Source of the DNA: Diadophis punctatus similis
Lineage: Eukaryota > Chordata > Lepidosauria > Squamata > Dipsadidae
DNA: 64,000 nt
Direction of reading: 5' to 3'
Assembly: GCA_023053685.1 (NCBI GenBank)
Contig: JALIGW010000001.1
Coordinates: forward strand, 53,689,359-53,753,358
Shown here: positions 21,071 through 31,232 of the stretch, one piece after another
Layout of the letters: each line of letters opens with the position of its first letter
Numbering within the stretch: the stretch's first letter is position 1
Position numbers and translations under genes: made by a program
Notes under the pieces: model-generated
Told to the model about the DNA's origin: nothing
The model's input: the letters and a program-made list of their open reading frames with translations, nothing else
Databases searched by the model: none

Positions 21071-22333
21071 ATAAAGGATAAATATAGGATGATAATTTTG
21101 CCAACTATTTTGTATATAATAGAAAAGATGTATTTTCATCCAGTGATATAAAAACCCACACAATTGGATTGTGAGAATTGTTGATACATTCTAGTGAGAC
21201 GAGAAGTTAAACTCTGAATGTTTATGGCAGTGATTAAAAATAGGCTAGGAAAAATAACAGAGCATCTGATATCACAATAGGGCTGTCTACTTCAAACAAA
21301 GCACAGTCACCACTTTGCTAAAAGTTATGATTTATTAGAGATGTATCCCAGAGTATTTTAGCTGTACACAAGATTATAGGACTATATGTAAGATTATATA
21401 TACTTTGTTCACAGTAATGAGGCAGAGAAAAAAGTTATTTTGCAGTAAAATTTGAAATAAAGATGAGGTTCTTTTAAGTTCAAAACCAAAAGTGATCCCT
21501 TCATTTATCACTTATTAATTTTCCAGTGCAGATCAAACAAATAGTCATTCTACAGAAACCACCACATATTTGCAATCTATAAGAGCTGTAATACCTATTT
21601 GAAGCCAGGGAATCTGATAATAAGAGCAATCTGATCTTCCAATTCCCCCAGATCCCAACTATCATTCTTGGCCATAAAAAAAACCTTCTTCTGATTATGA
21701 GCCATAGTCATACTTTATGATGTCAAATCACTTGCACAAGGTGCCATCGTCCAGTCTGCCTGTATAGCAACTGGTTTTGTGTAAAATATGTCTTCAATTT
21801 CTTAAAAGTTAATTTCTCAGTATGTAATTTTCAAGGTACTTTTCAATGTCTTTCAATTTCTGAATGTATCTTATTTCTGCAAAGCAATATAGGGTGTTAT
21901 CATTTTCCCTCATTGTATAACTCTCAATTGTAGAATGAAAAGCATGACACATATACAAACTTCTCAACAACGTCTTCATGAAGAATGCAAGAGGCCACAA
22001 CTCAGCCATATCACTTACTTTTTCTCCATAGCATACAACTATCCAAAGCTTGATTTCTTTTCTCTCAAATTGAAGAAGAATTGCTATAAAATGGCAATAT
22101 TCAGTGCAGCAACTAGGATTCTGGCAGAAGTCTCCTTTTTGTACTGGCAGGTCAGTGGTGGTGCTGATGAGTCTGTAGAAAGGCTTCGGTTGCGTAACTG
22201 CTTTGTGTTGTGTGGTGTTTTGGGTGTTTCATGAAAAGCAGTTTTAAAGCTTTTGAGAAGGACACTTCCCAACTGTTTGCTTAAAATCAGGCAGCTACAA
22301 CTGGTCTCTTTCTGATGAGCTGGGCCTTCTTTG
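21071..22333. other. Intergenic, nothing recognised
   Basis: No gene or transposon ends supported. Confidence 0.45.
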
Positions 22334-22341
22334 CCTAAATC

Positions 22342-22916
22342 CAGTGCTTCTCAATTATTTTCTGTTATGCCCCCCCTAGGAAGAAGTAAACATTTCACGC
22401 ACCCCCCAACTCTCCGCCGGGACAATTGTTTGCAATATTCGGCACGTTTTTGCTGAAAAAACTCAAGCGGCTTATCAGCGTGATTGGGGTGTAATGTGTT
22501 TAAGTGATGCCTTCATTTATTTGGCTTCATGCTGTCCGCTGCCAACATTTTTAGACACAGTAAACATACCGGTCTTTCCTCGTCTCCCACCATAGTCACA
22601 GTGAAGCCAAGCATTACATACGCTTCATCATATTTCCTTGTCTTAGCTTTCGGGAGACTTACGTTTGTCTCATTATCTCCGTCTCTCTCCTCCTTTCTTT
22701 TCATCCCTGTTAAATATTTTTCCATGGTGTCTCTTAAGGCTTTGTTATCTGCACTTCATATCTCCTGCTCTGTGCTGTGTGCTATTGTTCGGTGCAAAAA
22801 AACCCTACTCCCTGCGGCAAAAAAAAGCACGTTCCCCAGGATCACGCCCCCCTGGCATCGCTCCGCACCCCCCAGGGGGGCCCGCCCCACTATTTGAGAA
22901 ACACTGCCTTAATCAC
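22342..22916 (-). mobile_element. Charlie-like hAT, internally deleted, with a transposase start
   Basis: Left end CAGTGCTTCTCAATTATTTTC, right end (inverse) CAGTGTTTCTCAAATAGTGGG. Flanks CCTAAATC (22334-22341) and CCTTAATC (22917-22924) form a 7/8 TSD. Reading on the minus strand, a leader of ~180 bp leads to the ATG at 22725, then a BED zinc-finger region, after which the sequence jumps directly to the opposite end. It is the sister of the EAF1-carrying copy at 3617-4287. Confidence 0.87.
22513..22725 (-). pseudogene. hAT transposase N-terminus with BED finger, truncated
   Basis: The frame starts MEKYLTGMKRKEE and includes KYDEAYVMLGFTVT, then RPVCLLCLKMLAADSMKPNK, where the frame ends at TGA. 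Just past the stop the sequence still encodes RHHLNTLHPNHADKPLEFF, so C-x2-C and the H...H of a BED zinc finger are both visible. Charlie/ZBED5-type transposases share this N-terminus. The DDE catalytic domain and dimerisation region are absent. This is a DNA-binding-domain remnant, not a working gene. Confidence 0.8.
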
Positions 22917-22924
22917 AGAATGAT

Positions 22925-23697
22925 GAACACAAGTATATGGCCAATAATCCACTGCTTGTGGAAAGCTTGTAACATATCAATGGCCTTATGGAAAGAGACC
23001 CCTTATCTAATGCAGTGTTACTTACAAAAGCACATTTAATACCCTGAATGCAGTTTTCTAAGAAATCCTTGGGATTGAACAAAAGGGGAAGAGAAACCAT
23101 TAGACTCAAGCGCACCATATGATTTAACTTAGCAGTTGCACTTCCATTAAACCCAGGAGGGTGGGGTGGGTACTTCTCTCTGGCCAGGGACAATGCTTTA
23201 TTTACTTATTTGGTCTCCAGGAGCCTGCAGGGAATGTAGCACTGACACAAACAGGTCAGCAGCAGATGGGCAGCCAAAATGTTCAGTCTATTATTATTTT
23301 TACAAAAGAATAAAATGGGTGTGATAAACTAGCAGAAGCTTAATTGACTTTTTTTTAAATGCAGAAAAGTCACGCTGGCCCATTTCACCATGGGAGTCCG
23401 TGGGGATTTCAGCAGGGCGCAAAAGGGACCATATATGGCTTTGGGTTATCTCACTGCTTTGCTTTGACCTGAGGGCAAGGCTTCTTCCTCTTCCCTCTCA
23501 AATCTATGTGCACTTTGCCTTTCCTCTCCATCTGTCTCTAGTTTGGATGAACGCTCCAACCATGTAGCTGTTTAAGTGCCTTGCTTCACTCAATCATAAA
23601 GCACCCCACCTGATCATAGCAGCTTCTTGATTTCAGGATGAAAAGCAGTTATCATATCAAGAACTAAACACAAAACCCTGAGCAGGTCACCTTATAC
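22925..23697. other. Intergenic, nothing recognised
   Basis: No gene or bounded repeat supported. Confidence 0.45.
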
Positions 23698-24202
23698 CAG
23701 TGATTGCGAACCTATGGCATGTGTGCCACAGGTGGCACATGGAGCCATATCTGAGGGCACGTGAGGCGTTGCCCTATGTCAGCTCCAGCACACATGCGCT
23801 CCCTGGCCAGCTGATTTTCGGCCTTTTTTTCGGCCATTTTCGCTCTGCCCAGGCTTCAGTAAAGCCTCCTGAACCCTGGGGACGGCGAAAAACGGCCCAA
23901 AGGGGCCCAATGGAAGTTTGTTTCCAAACTTCTGCTTGCCCCATTTGGCCATTTTTCACCATCCCCAGGGTTCAGGAGGCTTTCCTGAATCTTGGGGACA
24001 GCGAAAAACGCCCCAACCGGCCTACCAGATGTCTGAAGGCTTCAGTGAGGCCTGTGCGCATGAGGGTGGGGGGCAGCGTGGGGGGTTGTGTGCATGTGTG
24101 TGGGGAAAGCATTGCATTATGGGTGTGGGCACACGGGCACCCACTATCACGCACGTGCGCACCCTTTTGGCACCCAAGCCAAAAAAAGGTTCGCCATCAC
24201 TG
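23698..24202. mobile_element. hAT MITE, GGCGAACC family, 505 bp
   Basis: It begins CAGTGATTGCGAACCTATGGC and ends GGTTCGCCATCACTG. TSD CCTTATAC (23690-23697) and CCTTATGC (24203-24210), 7 of 8. It is inverted relative to 14985-15407, and its centre has duplicated TTCCAAACTTCTG and GGCGAAAAACGG blocks. Confidence 0.93.
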
Positions 24203-24210
24203 CCTTATGC

Positions 24211-24830
24211 TAAGCATTATTCTGGCAGTTTCCCCTTCTTTTAGATAACAGGAAATCTGTCCATCCTTTTCCCAGAACCATGAAAAAGCAGAGTCTGCTG
24301 GAGTTGGCTGACCGATAAATTTAAAATAATAATTAAAATAAGTTATACTGCTTGGATCCGTAATATACTATGCCAATACATGATGACATCATAGATTTGT
24401 GGGAAGAACTTGATCTGTATGAAGGTGAATATCAGCTAAAGAACTGGCATCTGTGACTTCACATTGCTGTGAAGAGAGAACAATAATAATACAAATGTTT
24501 GAACATTGGAAAATAATTTATCTATATTCAAATATCATTGGACAATGATTAGCAGACCAAAGGAGATTCATTACCAGAAATAAAATATTCAGGGATGCAG
24601 AACTGGAAGAGATTAGAAAAAAATGTGAAAATGTGAGAACTAAAAACAATAGTAGAATAGTAGAAAAAAATTCAGATAACAACAATTGAAAAAATAAAGA
24701 AGCTAATATGAACTATAGAAATGATAACTTAGAAGATGTAATAACAACAGAACAAGTAAAGGCCAGCACTGAAACAGCCAATGAACAGATTCCCCAACAA
24801 GATTTAAAAGAGAAAATTATGCAGAATTAT
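24211..24830. other. AT-rich, possible decayed LINE coding remains
   Basis: On the plus strand it gives short Lys/Glu-rich stretches such as RNKIFRDAELEEIRKKCENV (about 24575-24640). These look like an eroded retroelement protein linker, but no family could be fixed. Confidence 0.3.
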
Positions 24831-25564
24831 CATTTTTTAAATTTATTTGTTTGTCAAACATGTACAAGATAGTACTGGTAGGTATTTGTATAAACATAAC
24901 ATAAGCAACGAAGTACAGATAAATGAGGACAATAGGACAATAAGACAGGAACGGTAGGCACAATGGTCTGCTTATGCATGCCCTTTACAGACCTCTTAGG
25001 AATGGGGTGAGGTCGACTGTAGACAGTCAAAGGTTAAAGTTTTGGGGGTTTGGGGAAGAAACCAGAGAGTCAGGTAGTGCATTCCAGGCATTGATCACTC
25101 TGTTGCTGAAGTCGTATTTTCTGCAGTCGAGTTTGGAGCGATTTACATTAAGTTTGTATCTATTGTGTGCTGTGTATTGTTGTGGTTGAAGCTGAAGTAA
25201 TCATTGACAGGAAGGACTTTTTGATATATGATTTTATGAACTACATTTAGATCAGATCGAAGGCAACGTAGTTCTAAATTATCTAATCCCAATAGTTCAA
25301 GTCTGGTGGAATAAGGTATTCTATTGCGAGCAGAGGAGTGGAGGACTCTTCTTGTGAAATATTTCTGGACTCTCTCGATTGTATTAATGTCCGATATGCA
25401 GTGCGGATTCCAGACAGGTGAGCTGTATTCAAGAATTGGTCTAGCAAATGTTTTGTATGCTCTGGTTAGCAGTGTAATATTGCCAGAGAAGAAGCTATGC
25501 AAGATTAGATTAACAACTCTTAGTGCCTTTTTGGCAATGTTGTTACAGTGGGCTCTGGCACTTA
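24831..25564 (-). mobile_element. CR1/Rex-like LINE, 3' part, minus strand
   Basis: The minus strand encodes the end of a non-LTR reverse transcriptase protein: RAHCNNIAKKALRVVNLI, then ARPILEYSSPVWNPHCISDI, NTIERVQKYFTRRVLHSSAR and RLELLGLDNLELRCLRSDLN. The R-P-x-L-E-Y-x-x-x-V-W-x-P and I-E-x-V-Q-x-x-F-T-(R/K)-R patterns are typical of this region. The 3' UTR ends in AAATAAAT-type repeats near 24840. Its upstream continuation is at 31048-31232, separated by a DNA transposon. Related copies are at 34866-35222 and 63204-64000. Confidence 0.8.
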
Positions 25565-26035
25565 CCGTATTTTTCGGAGTATAAGACGCACCGGAGTATA
25601 AGACGCACCTTAGTTTTGGGGGAGGAAAACAAGGAAAAAAGGCCTCTGCCTCCCAGCAATTTGCCAAACAGCAAACAGCAAACAGTACAGATGATATACA
25701 CTGTTTGCTGTGTATTTCTGTGCATGTGTGCTTGACCCATAGAAATAGCAAAGAATTGGAGAAATGTACATTATGGCAGTATATTAATCCCAGAAAGTTT
25801 TCTTAAATGTAATCACACTAACTCCTCCCAATGATTTAAATAGATCTACTCCAAACATGAATAAATCAGGGTTTCTCAGCTGCCTTCTTTTAATACTAAT
25901 ACTTAATACTAATACTTAATACTAAAACATGACATTTCAGATTATACTTTTACAGATCTTTAAAATTGATGTGGCTTTCTTAAGGTGACCAGATTTTAAA
26001 ATTGCTAAAGAGGGACACCATTGACCGGGGGGGGG

Positions 26036-26104
26036 GTGTCGGTCAGGTGGGTTCCTGAGGGGTGGGTTCCTGAGGGGTGGGTTCCTGAGGGGGGGTGTTC
26101 CTGA
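26036..26104. repeat. Short minisatellite
   Basis: Three to four tandem copies of a ~19-bp unit TGGGTTCCTGAGGGG, next to a G-run. Confidence 0.85.
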
Positions 26105-26259
26105 TTAAAAATTTGGTCTATATGGAGCAACAAAAAATTTCATAGAACGCAAAAATAGTATTGTAATATATATATTTTTAATTTTGTTCTATATGGAGCA
26201 GTGGTGGCCAACCTTAAGCATACCATCCGCCATTTTTTTTCGCAGATGAGTTCCAATCC

Positions 26260-28100
26260 GCCATTTATTATTTATTTATTTTTTTGGTCGTTTTTGTATG
26301 CCGCCCCACTCCCGTAGGACTCAGGGCGGCCATACAACTTTCTTTCTTTCTTTTTCAATTTTTTTTATTTTCTCCATCACTTTATATACAATTCAATACA
26401 CATGTACCTTAAAATATTACAATAAAAATACATATTTGTTCAATATAATCAATTATTCAAAAGTCAGTATCTTATTCAACACTTGCCTCATCAGTCATCA
26501 GTCTGTTCTACTTTATTCCATTACACTCCCCTCTCTCTATCTCCAACTTCTCCTCCTACTTTCTAACTCCTTCCCTCCTCCTCAACCCTCTCTACACCTT
26601 CTCTTCCTCCCCTTCTACTTCCTCTTTCATTTTCTTTGCCTTTCTTGGAGTGCTTTTATACTAAACTCATTTTATATTTGGCAGACTGATGCTAATCCCA
26701 ATTTTAAACTAATCATATCTCTTTTTTAAAAAAAAACCATCATTATAGTTATATTATTATTTTTTTATGTTATACTCTCTTCTAGGTACATGCTGCTATT
26801 TCCATCTTACCTCCCCAAAAAAAGAAAAAAGAAAAAAAAATCTAATTTCTAGTTTTGTCATCTGGGATATGCACCAGTTAATTCCAAATTTTCATCCAAA
26901 TAGATCGCTATTCGCTTAACTTTCCAAGATAGTTACTGTCTCCTGTTTTTTAATTTTAAGCCAAATTGCTTCCTTTAATTCTTTAATCTCTTTATTCATC
27001 GCTTCTGTTTTTTATCCTTTGTTCTATCAAAAAACTAAATGCCCAATTATTCTTTTAATTTCTCATATTAATCATCAAAATTCTGTCTAATTTTATCCAC
27101 TCTATAAATATTCAACAAGTAGTAAAGAAAAAATAAAATATAAAAAGGAAAGGAAAAAATCCAAATCAATTAACTTATCAACTCTCAGTTTAATAAATTT
27201 TAAAGTAATTAACATTCATATTTCCTGTTCATTATTTAATATTTAAGTAATTTCCCTTAAATTCTAGTGATCATATTTATTCCATATTTCTCTTATTGTC
27301 ATTGTTTTATCCACATTATTCCAAAAGATTAAACATTATTAATCTTTATAAAAAGAACGAAAGAGAAGAAAAAAAAATCTTTGAATTTCTAACGTTATAT
27401 TAATTATACACAATCATAATATATCGTTTCATTTACTAATCATCAAAATTCTTTCTAAATTTATTCAATTACATATTCAACTCTTAAAATAATACATTTT
27501 CCCCTTTAAGATTTTTTCATTTGAACAAATTTCATATGTGAAAAAATAAATTGAAATAAATGAAAAAAAATACACAATCATAATACATCTTTTGAGCTCT
27601 AATACTTATATTTATCATTCATACTTCTCATCTTAATTAACTTTGTTATATCTAAAATATCAAATCTTTTAATTTGTTAAACAATATTAATCTGTATATA
27701 AAAAAACAGAAATTTTTTTCTCTTAATAAGATAATTTTAAATTAAAAAAACATTTCTATAATATTCCAATATCATCATCCATTCCCTTTTAGTTTCTCAA
27801 CTACTTTGTTTATATATATATATTTCCTCCACCCCATCTGCTTAATTTTTTTCATCTTTCTTTTAATTTTGTACCAATAAGTTCTCTTTCCCCACGCTCT
27901 TTTCCTCTCTCTTGATTTTACTTTCTGTATATATTTAATTTTCTTCATTCCTTTTTCCATTTTATATATCTCAAAATCCTTATCAATCTGAACATAATTA
28001 TTCTTGATATCTTTATCTCTGTTATCATTATCACTGTTAACTTTATCTCTATTTTCACTGTTCAGTCCAGTAGAGTCATTGTCATTAATCATTAATCAGC
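26260..28100 (-). mobile_element. L2 tail scrap plus L1-type 3' UTR-like sequence
   Basis: At 26260-26335, GTATGCCGCCCCACTCCCG with a TTTATTTATTT tail is an L2-type 3' end. From 26340 the minus strand is AT-rich with a long polypurine tract (26520-26660) of the kind found in L1 3' UTRs. A Lys/Asn/Asp-rich minus frame at 27775-28092 is compatible with a decayed L1 protein segment, but no motif proves it. Confidence 0.4.
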
Positions 28101-28103
28101 ATT

Positions 28104-28289
28104 ACATTTCTTTCTTTCTTTCTGTCTTCCTTCCTTCCTTCCCAACTTTTCTTTCTTTCTGTCTTCCTTCCTTCCTAACTTTTCTTTCTTTCTGTCTGTC
28201 TCTTCTTTCTTCTTCCTTCCTTCCTTCCTTCCTTCATCTTTCTTCTTTCCTAACATCTTTTTCTTTCTTTCTGTCTTCCTGCCTTCCTA

Positions 28290-28326
<37 letters not shown>

Positions 28327-28436
28327 TCTTCTTCTTCTTCTTCTTCCTTCCTTCCTTCCTTCCTTCCTTCCTTCCTTCCTTCCTTCCTTCCTTCCTTCCT
28401 TCCTTCCTTCCTTCCTTCCTTCCTTCCTTCCTTCCT
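28104..28436. repeat. 330-bp pyrimidine tract: (TTTC)n, (CT)n, (CTT)n, (CCTT)n
   Basis: Almost pure C/T on the plus strand, ending with about 90 bp of perfect TTCC repeats (28346-28436). Such mirror-symmetric purine-pyrimidine tracts can form triplex DNA. The Ser/Phe/Leu and Lys/Glu/Gly/Arg frames across it are artefacts. Confidence 0.95.
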
Positions 28437-28589
28437 GGCTGTGGAGAGGAGCTGGCTGAAGAAGATCCAGCAGCAACCAACCTACCGAGGCTCCTGGAAG
28501 ACGGGAAGCCGTCAGCCCAGCCATGGAGGAGGAGGAGGAGAAAGGCGGTGATTTAGCCCATCAAGCGCACTCCACTTGGCGGCTCTCGG

Positions 28590-29140
28590 ATGGAACGGCA
28601 GCGCGCGTGGAAGGAATGCCAGAGGACGGCGTCGAGCACACGAGGCTCTCACGGGCAGCTGCGCTGACCCTGCCTCCGCCGAGGAGGAGGGGGAAAGGGA
28701 AGGAAAGTGCTCCCGCAGAGCATCCCAACTGCAAGTTATCGTTGCCCGTCCTGCCCAAGCGGCCGCGCGACGCGACCCCGGAGCCGGATGGGCACAAGGG
28801 CAGGAAGAGAGAGAAAAAGAAAAGGTGACGCTGTTTTAGCGAACGGAAGTGATTTCGACTGCGGCGCAGAGGCGTCCAGCGAGCGAGGCATCACCTTTTC
28901 TTTCTTTTTCTCTTCCTGCCCTTGTGCCCATCCGGCTCCGGGGTCACGTCGCGCGGCCACTTGGGCAGGATGGGCGACGATAACTTGCAGTTGGGATGCT
29001 CTGCGGGAGCGCTTTCCTTTCCCCCTCCTCCTCGGCGGAGGCAGGGTCAGCGCAGCTGCCCGTGAGATGACTCGGCCGGCGCCCGCTGTCACCTGCCGCT
29101 GCCTGGAGAGCCTCAGCGCCGTCCTCCGGCTTTCCTTGCG
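28590..29140. repeat. Giant GC-rich inverted repeat
   Basis: The left arm from 28648 (CTCACGGGCAGCTGCGCTGA) pairs with the right arm ending at 29066. It is near-perfect for about 180 bp, to GGTGACG (28828) and CATCACC (28890). Weaker pairing extends outward (AGGACGGCG at 28623 with CGCCGTCC at 29117; GGCAGCGC with GCGCTGCC), with an extra ~45 bp in the right arm. It could fold into a hairpin of some 250 bp. Confidence 0.85.
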
Positions 29141-29805
29141 CGTGCGCTGCCGTCCCGCTCGCCGGGCAGAAAAGCTTCTGTCCTTTGGATGATTGCAATG
29201 CGCCACTTGCAATCATCCAATGCGCCACGTTTGGCGCATGCGCCACGGTTTGGCAACTTTTTTTCAATCCACCCCGTCCTCTGAAATCCAGGCCACGTAT
29301 TTACGGTTGCCGCTCTAACTGGAGCCGTTCCGAATAATCCGGGCCGGAGAAACATGTCACGTTCTTATTTTAAGGCCGAATTCAGGGACGGAGCTGTAGC
29401 TCCGATGCAGACGTCGGGGAAATCCTGCTCTCCGAGATTTGTCTCGTAGCGAGAGGGCGGGACCAGGCCGGGCTTCGCTCGGGGAAGTTGCTGAAGTTGG
29501 AGCGAGCGTGAGCTGAGCCTGTCAAGCGCTTTGCTCAGGCGGCTGGGGCCTCGCCGTGGATGTCTTCGGGTGAGCTTCTCCTATCGGCTCGGGCGGTGCA
29601 GCATGATCAGGAAGCAGCATGGCCACTCATTTCTCCCTGACCCAGGTAGGGGCTTCCTGGTGCTGAAAATGCGCTGTGATGCGCAAGGGGGCTCATCTCG
29701 GGGGAAGCAGAAGGCGGCAGCAAGGTTTCCTCCCCACCCCCCGTAGCTCGCCCTCGTTTCTTCCCTCGTTCGCCTTTCTCATCTCTTTTCCCCCACCTAA
29801 CTCGG

Positions 29806-30157
29806 CTTGTAGTCGGAGAGCCGAGCGAGCCGCCCTCTTTGACGGTGCCGTGTGCACGCGCCTCTGCCCCCCCTTTCAGGCCCATCCTCCCCGGCTGCTT
29901 GAAGTGAAGCCGACCTTCCAGAAAGCGCTTCATGCCGCCTCAAAACCTCGGCTATTGCTACTAGCATGACTAGGAAGACCCTTGGCCTTGCACCCCCTTG
30001 GCAAGTCCCCCTGCCTTAAACAATTTTTTAAAAATCCTACCGTATGGCGGCTCAGCAACGGTGGCCGGGAGCAGGCTTCAGGCGGCAGGGGGGTTCGGCC
30101 AGCAGCGGGCAGGAACGGTCAAAGAGGGCGGCTCGCTCAGCTCTCCGACTACAAGCC
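29806..30157. repeat. Inverted repeat with 38-bp arms
   Basis: GCTTGTAGTCGGAGAGCCGA (29806, continuing to 29843) and its inverse at 30119-30157 pair over 38 bases with about one mismatch. They flank a 275-bp loop that includes CTGCTTGAAGTGAAGCC. Confidence 0.8.
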
Positions 30158-30639
30158 GACTACAACAAGGTGGCAGCGTGCAGCAAAATGGCGGCAGCGG
30201 TGGCGGGGAGCACTTTTAACGCTCCCCGCCAGATGTGAAGCCACCGCTGATTGGTCAGAACAGTAGAGTAGACTCTCTGCTCTGACCAATCAGCGCCGGC
30301 TTCAAGGTGACCAGACGTCCTGCTGTTTATTTTCAAAAAAAATTTGTTGTCGGGCAAACTTTGAAAAAATCGGGACTTTTTAAGAGGGTGGGCGGGACGC
30401 GGGACAAATGATTAAAAAGCAGGTCTGTCCCGCCAAAATCGGGACGTCTGGTCACCTTAGGCTTTCTGGAAGTATTCTCTGCTATTTAAAAGAAGATACA
30501 ATAGCACTGGGCCTCTTCAGAGCAAGCATTTATTTTAAAAAGCTTCTTCATTTTGTTAAGTTGTCTAGAACAATAATAAAGCAGTCTTTAAAAAATAAGT
30601 CTAATAATTTGAACAGTCTACAAACATTTAACAAAATAA

Positions 30640-30722
30640 CATTTACAGAATCTGCCACTACCTAGGATAGAACTCACAACCTCCTGATTGTGAGGCAAGA
30701 GCTCTAGCTCTGAGCCATAGAA
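30640..30722 (-). mobile_element. tRNA-derived SINE head, minus strand
   Basis: The minus strand reads GGCTCAGAGCTAGAGCTCTT, GCCTCACAATCAGGAGGTTG and TGAGTTCTATCCTAGGTAG. This is the same tRNA-like head (A box, B box) as the SINE at 9124-9264. The tail is missing. Confidence 0.7.
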
Positions 30723-31047
30723 ACTATAGCTTGCCTCCTTTCCATTTTAGCAGCCTAATATTGCCAGCAGTTTATCTCCCAGCAATTTGTCTCATCACAG
30801 CCACCGTAGTTAGTTTCATTTTACCACGTGGCTTGCAAGCCTCAGCTGTAGGTCGGGAAGCAGATAATCTCTTCTTGTGCTCTTCTTGTGCTTTGCCCTG
30901 TTTGCTGTAAAAAGGTAAATTGCTGGCAGGCAGAGGCCAAAGGGTGGGGGTGGCTGGGTGGGGCTGCATTCGGTGTATAAGACGCACCCAGGTTTTCACC
31001 CTCTTTTTGAGGGTAAAAAGGTGCGTCTTATACTCCGAAAAATACGG

Positions 31048-31232
31048 TAGGTGATTAGATATGAGTACTCCAAGGTCTTTGACAGAGTGAGGGTCGTCTA
31101 CAAGGTCGTGTCCTCCAAGTTTGTATTTTGTTTTCTGATTCTTTTTGCCAATGTGTAAGACAGAGCATTTGTTGGTTGAGATTTGAAGTTGCCAGTTGTT
31201 TGACCATTCTGATACATGGTCAAGGTCTTTTT
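31048..31232 (-). mobile_element. CR1/Rex-like LINE, upstream part of the copy at 24831
   Basis: The minus strand encodes LQKDLDHVSEWSNNWQLQIS, TNKCSVLHIGKKN and DDPHSVKDLGVLIS. This is the palm-to-thumb end of the reverse transcriptase, immediately upstream of the region encoded at 25564-24831. The junction falls at the TA target of the inserted DNA transposon. Confidence 0.8.

Larger units (their letters stand above)
28437..30240. other. GC-rich, CpG-rich block inside the large element
   Basis: A sharp composition change from AT/pyrimidine-rich DNA to a CpG-island-like block, with GC boxes (GGGCGGGAC at 29455), a possible first exon/donor (CAGGTAGGGG at 29643) and very high CpG. The short open frames (28523-28828, 29531-29746) have no recognisable domain. 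It may be the promoter-like end of an autonomous transposon or a captured host CpG island. No gene is claimed. Confidence 0.55.
25981..30459. mobile_element. Large hAT-like element with 8-bp TSD, 4.5 kb
   Basis: The ends TAAGGTGACCAGA (25981) and its inverse (ending 30459) lie between perfect GGCTTTCT repeats at 25973-25980 and 30460-30467. TAAGG fits the hAT terminal consensus YARNG. Inside are a minisatellite, an L2 tail scrap, L1-type sequence, long pyrimidine tracts and a GC-rich region with giant inverted repeats. A better (17/17) partner for the right end lies at 30304, so an alternative is a 156-bp MITE at 30304-30459 with a chance outer match; the exact 8-bp duplication favours the large element. 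No transposase frame was found. Confidence 0.6.
25565..31047. mobile_element. TA-flanked DNA transposon (mariner-like), split by a large insertion
   Basis: Left end CCGTATTTTTCGGAGTATAAG and right end (inverse) CCGTATTTTTCGGAGTATAAG are identical over at least 21 bases, followed by ACGCACC on both sides. TA dinucleotides at 25563-25564 and 31048-31049 are the TSD. This is shown by the host LINE, which is continuous once the block is removed (compare the copy at 63900). The left end has a tandem duplication of its GGAGTATAAGACGCACC part. No transposase was seen. A compact copy is at 37013-37403. Confidence 0.82.

Noticed and set aside
25143..25751. 202-codon minus-strand frame as a host gene
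   Set aside because: It encodes the C-terminal part of a LINE reverse transcriptase protein (ARPILEYSSPVWNP...) and crosses into a mariner-like element at 25565.
28523..28828. 101-codon frame MEEEEEKGGD... ending in Lys/Arg as a small nuclear protein
   Set aside because: It lies in the GC-rich giant inverted repeat, where all frames are open. There is no domain and no support from neighbouring exons.
29531..29746. First exon and donor of a host gene (ATG at 29604 or 29559, GTAGGGG at 29645)
   Set aside because: Promoter-like composition and a plausible donor are visible, but the peptide has no similarity and no following exon. Kept only as part of the CpG-rich block.
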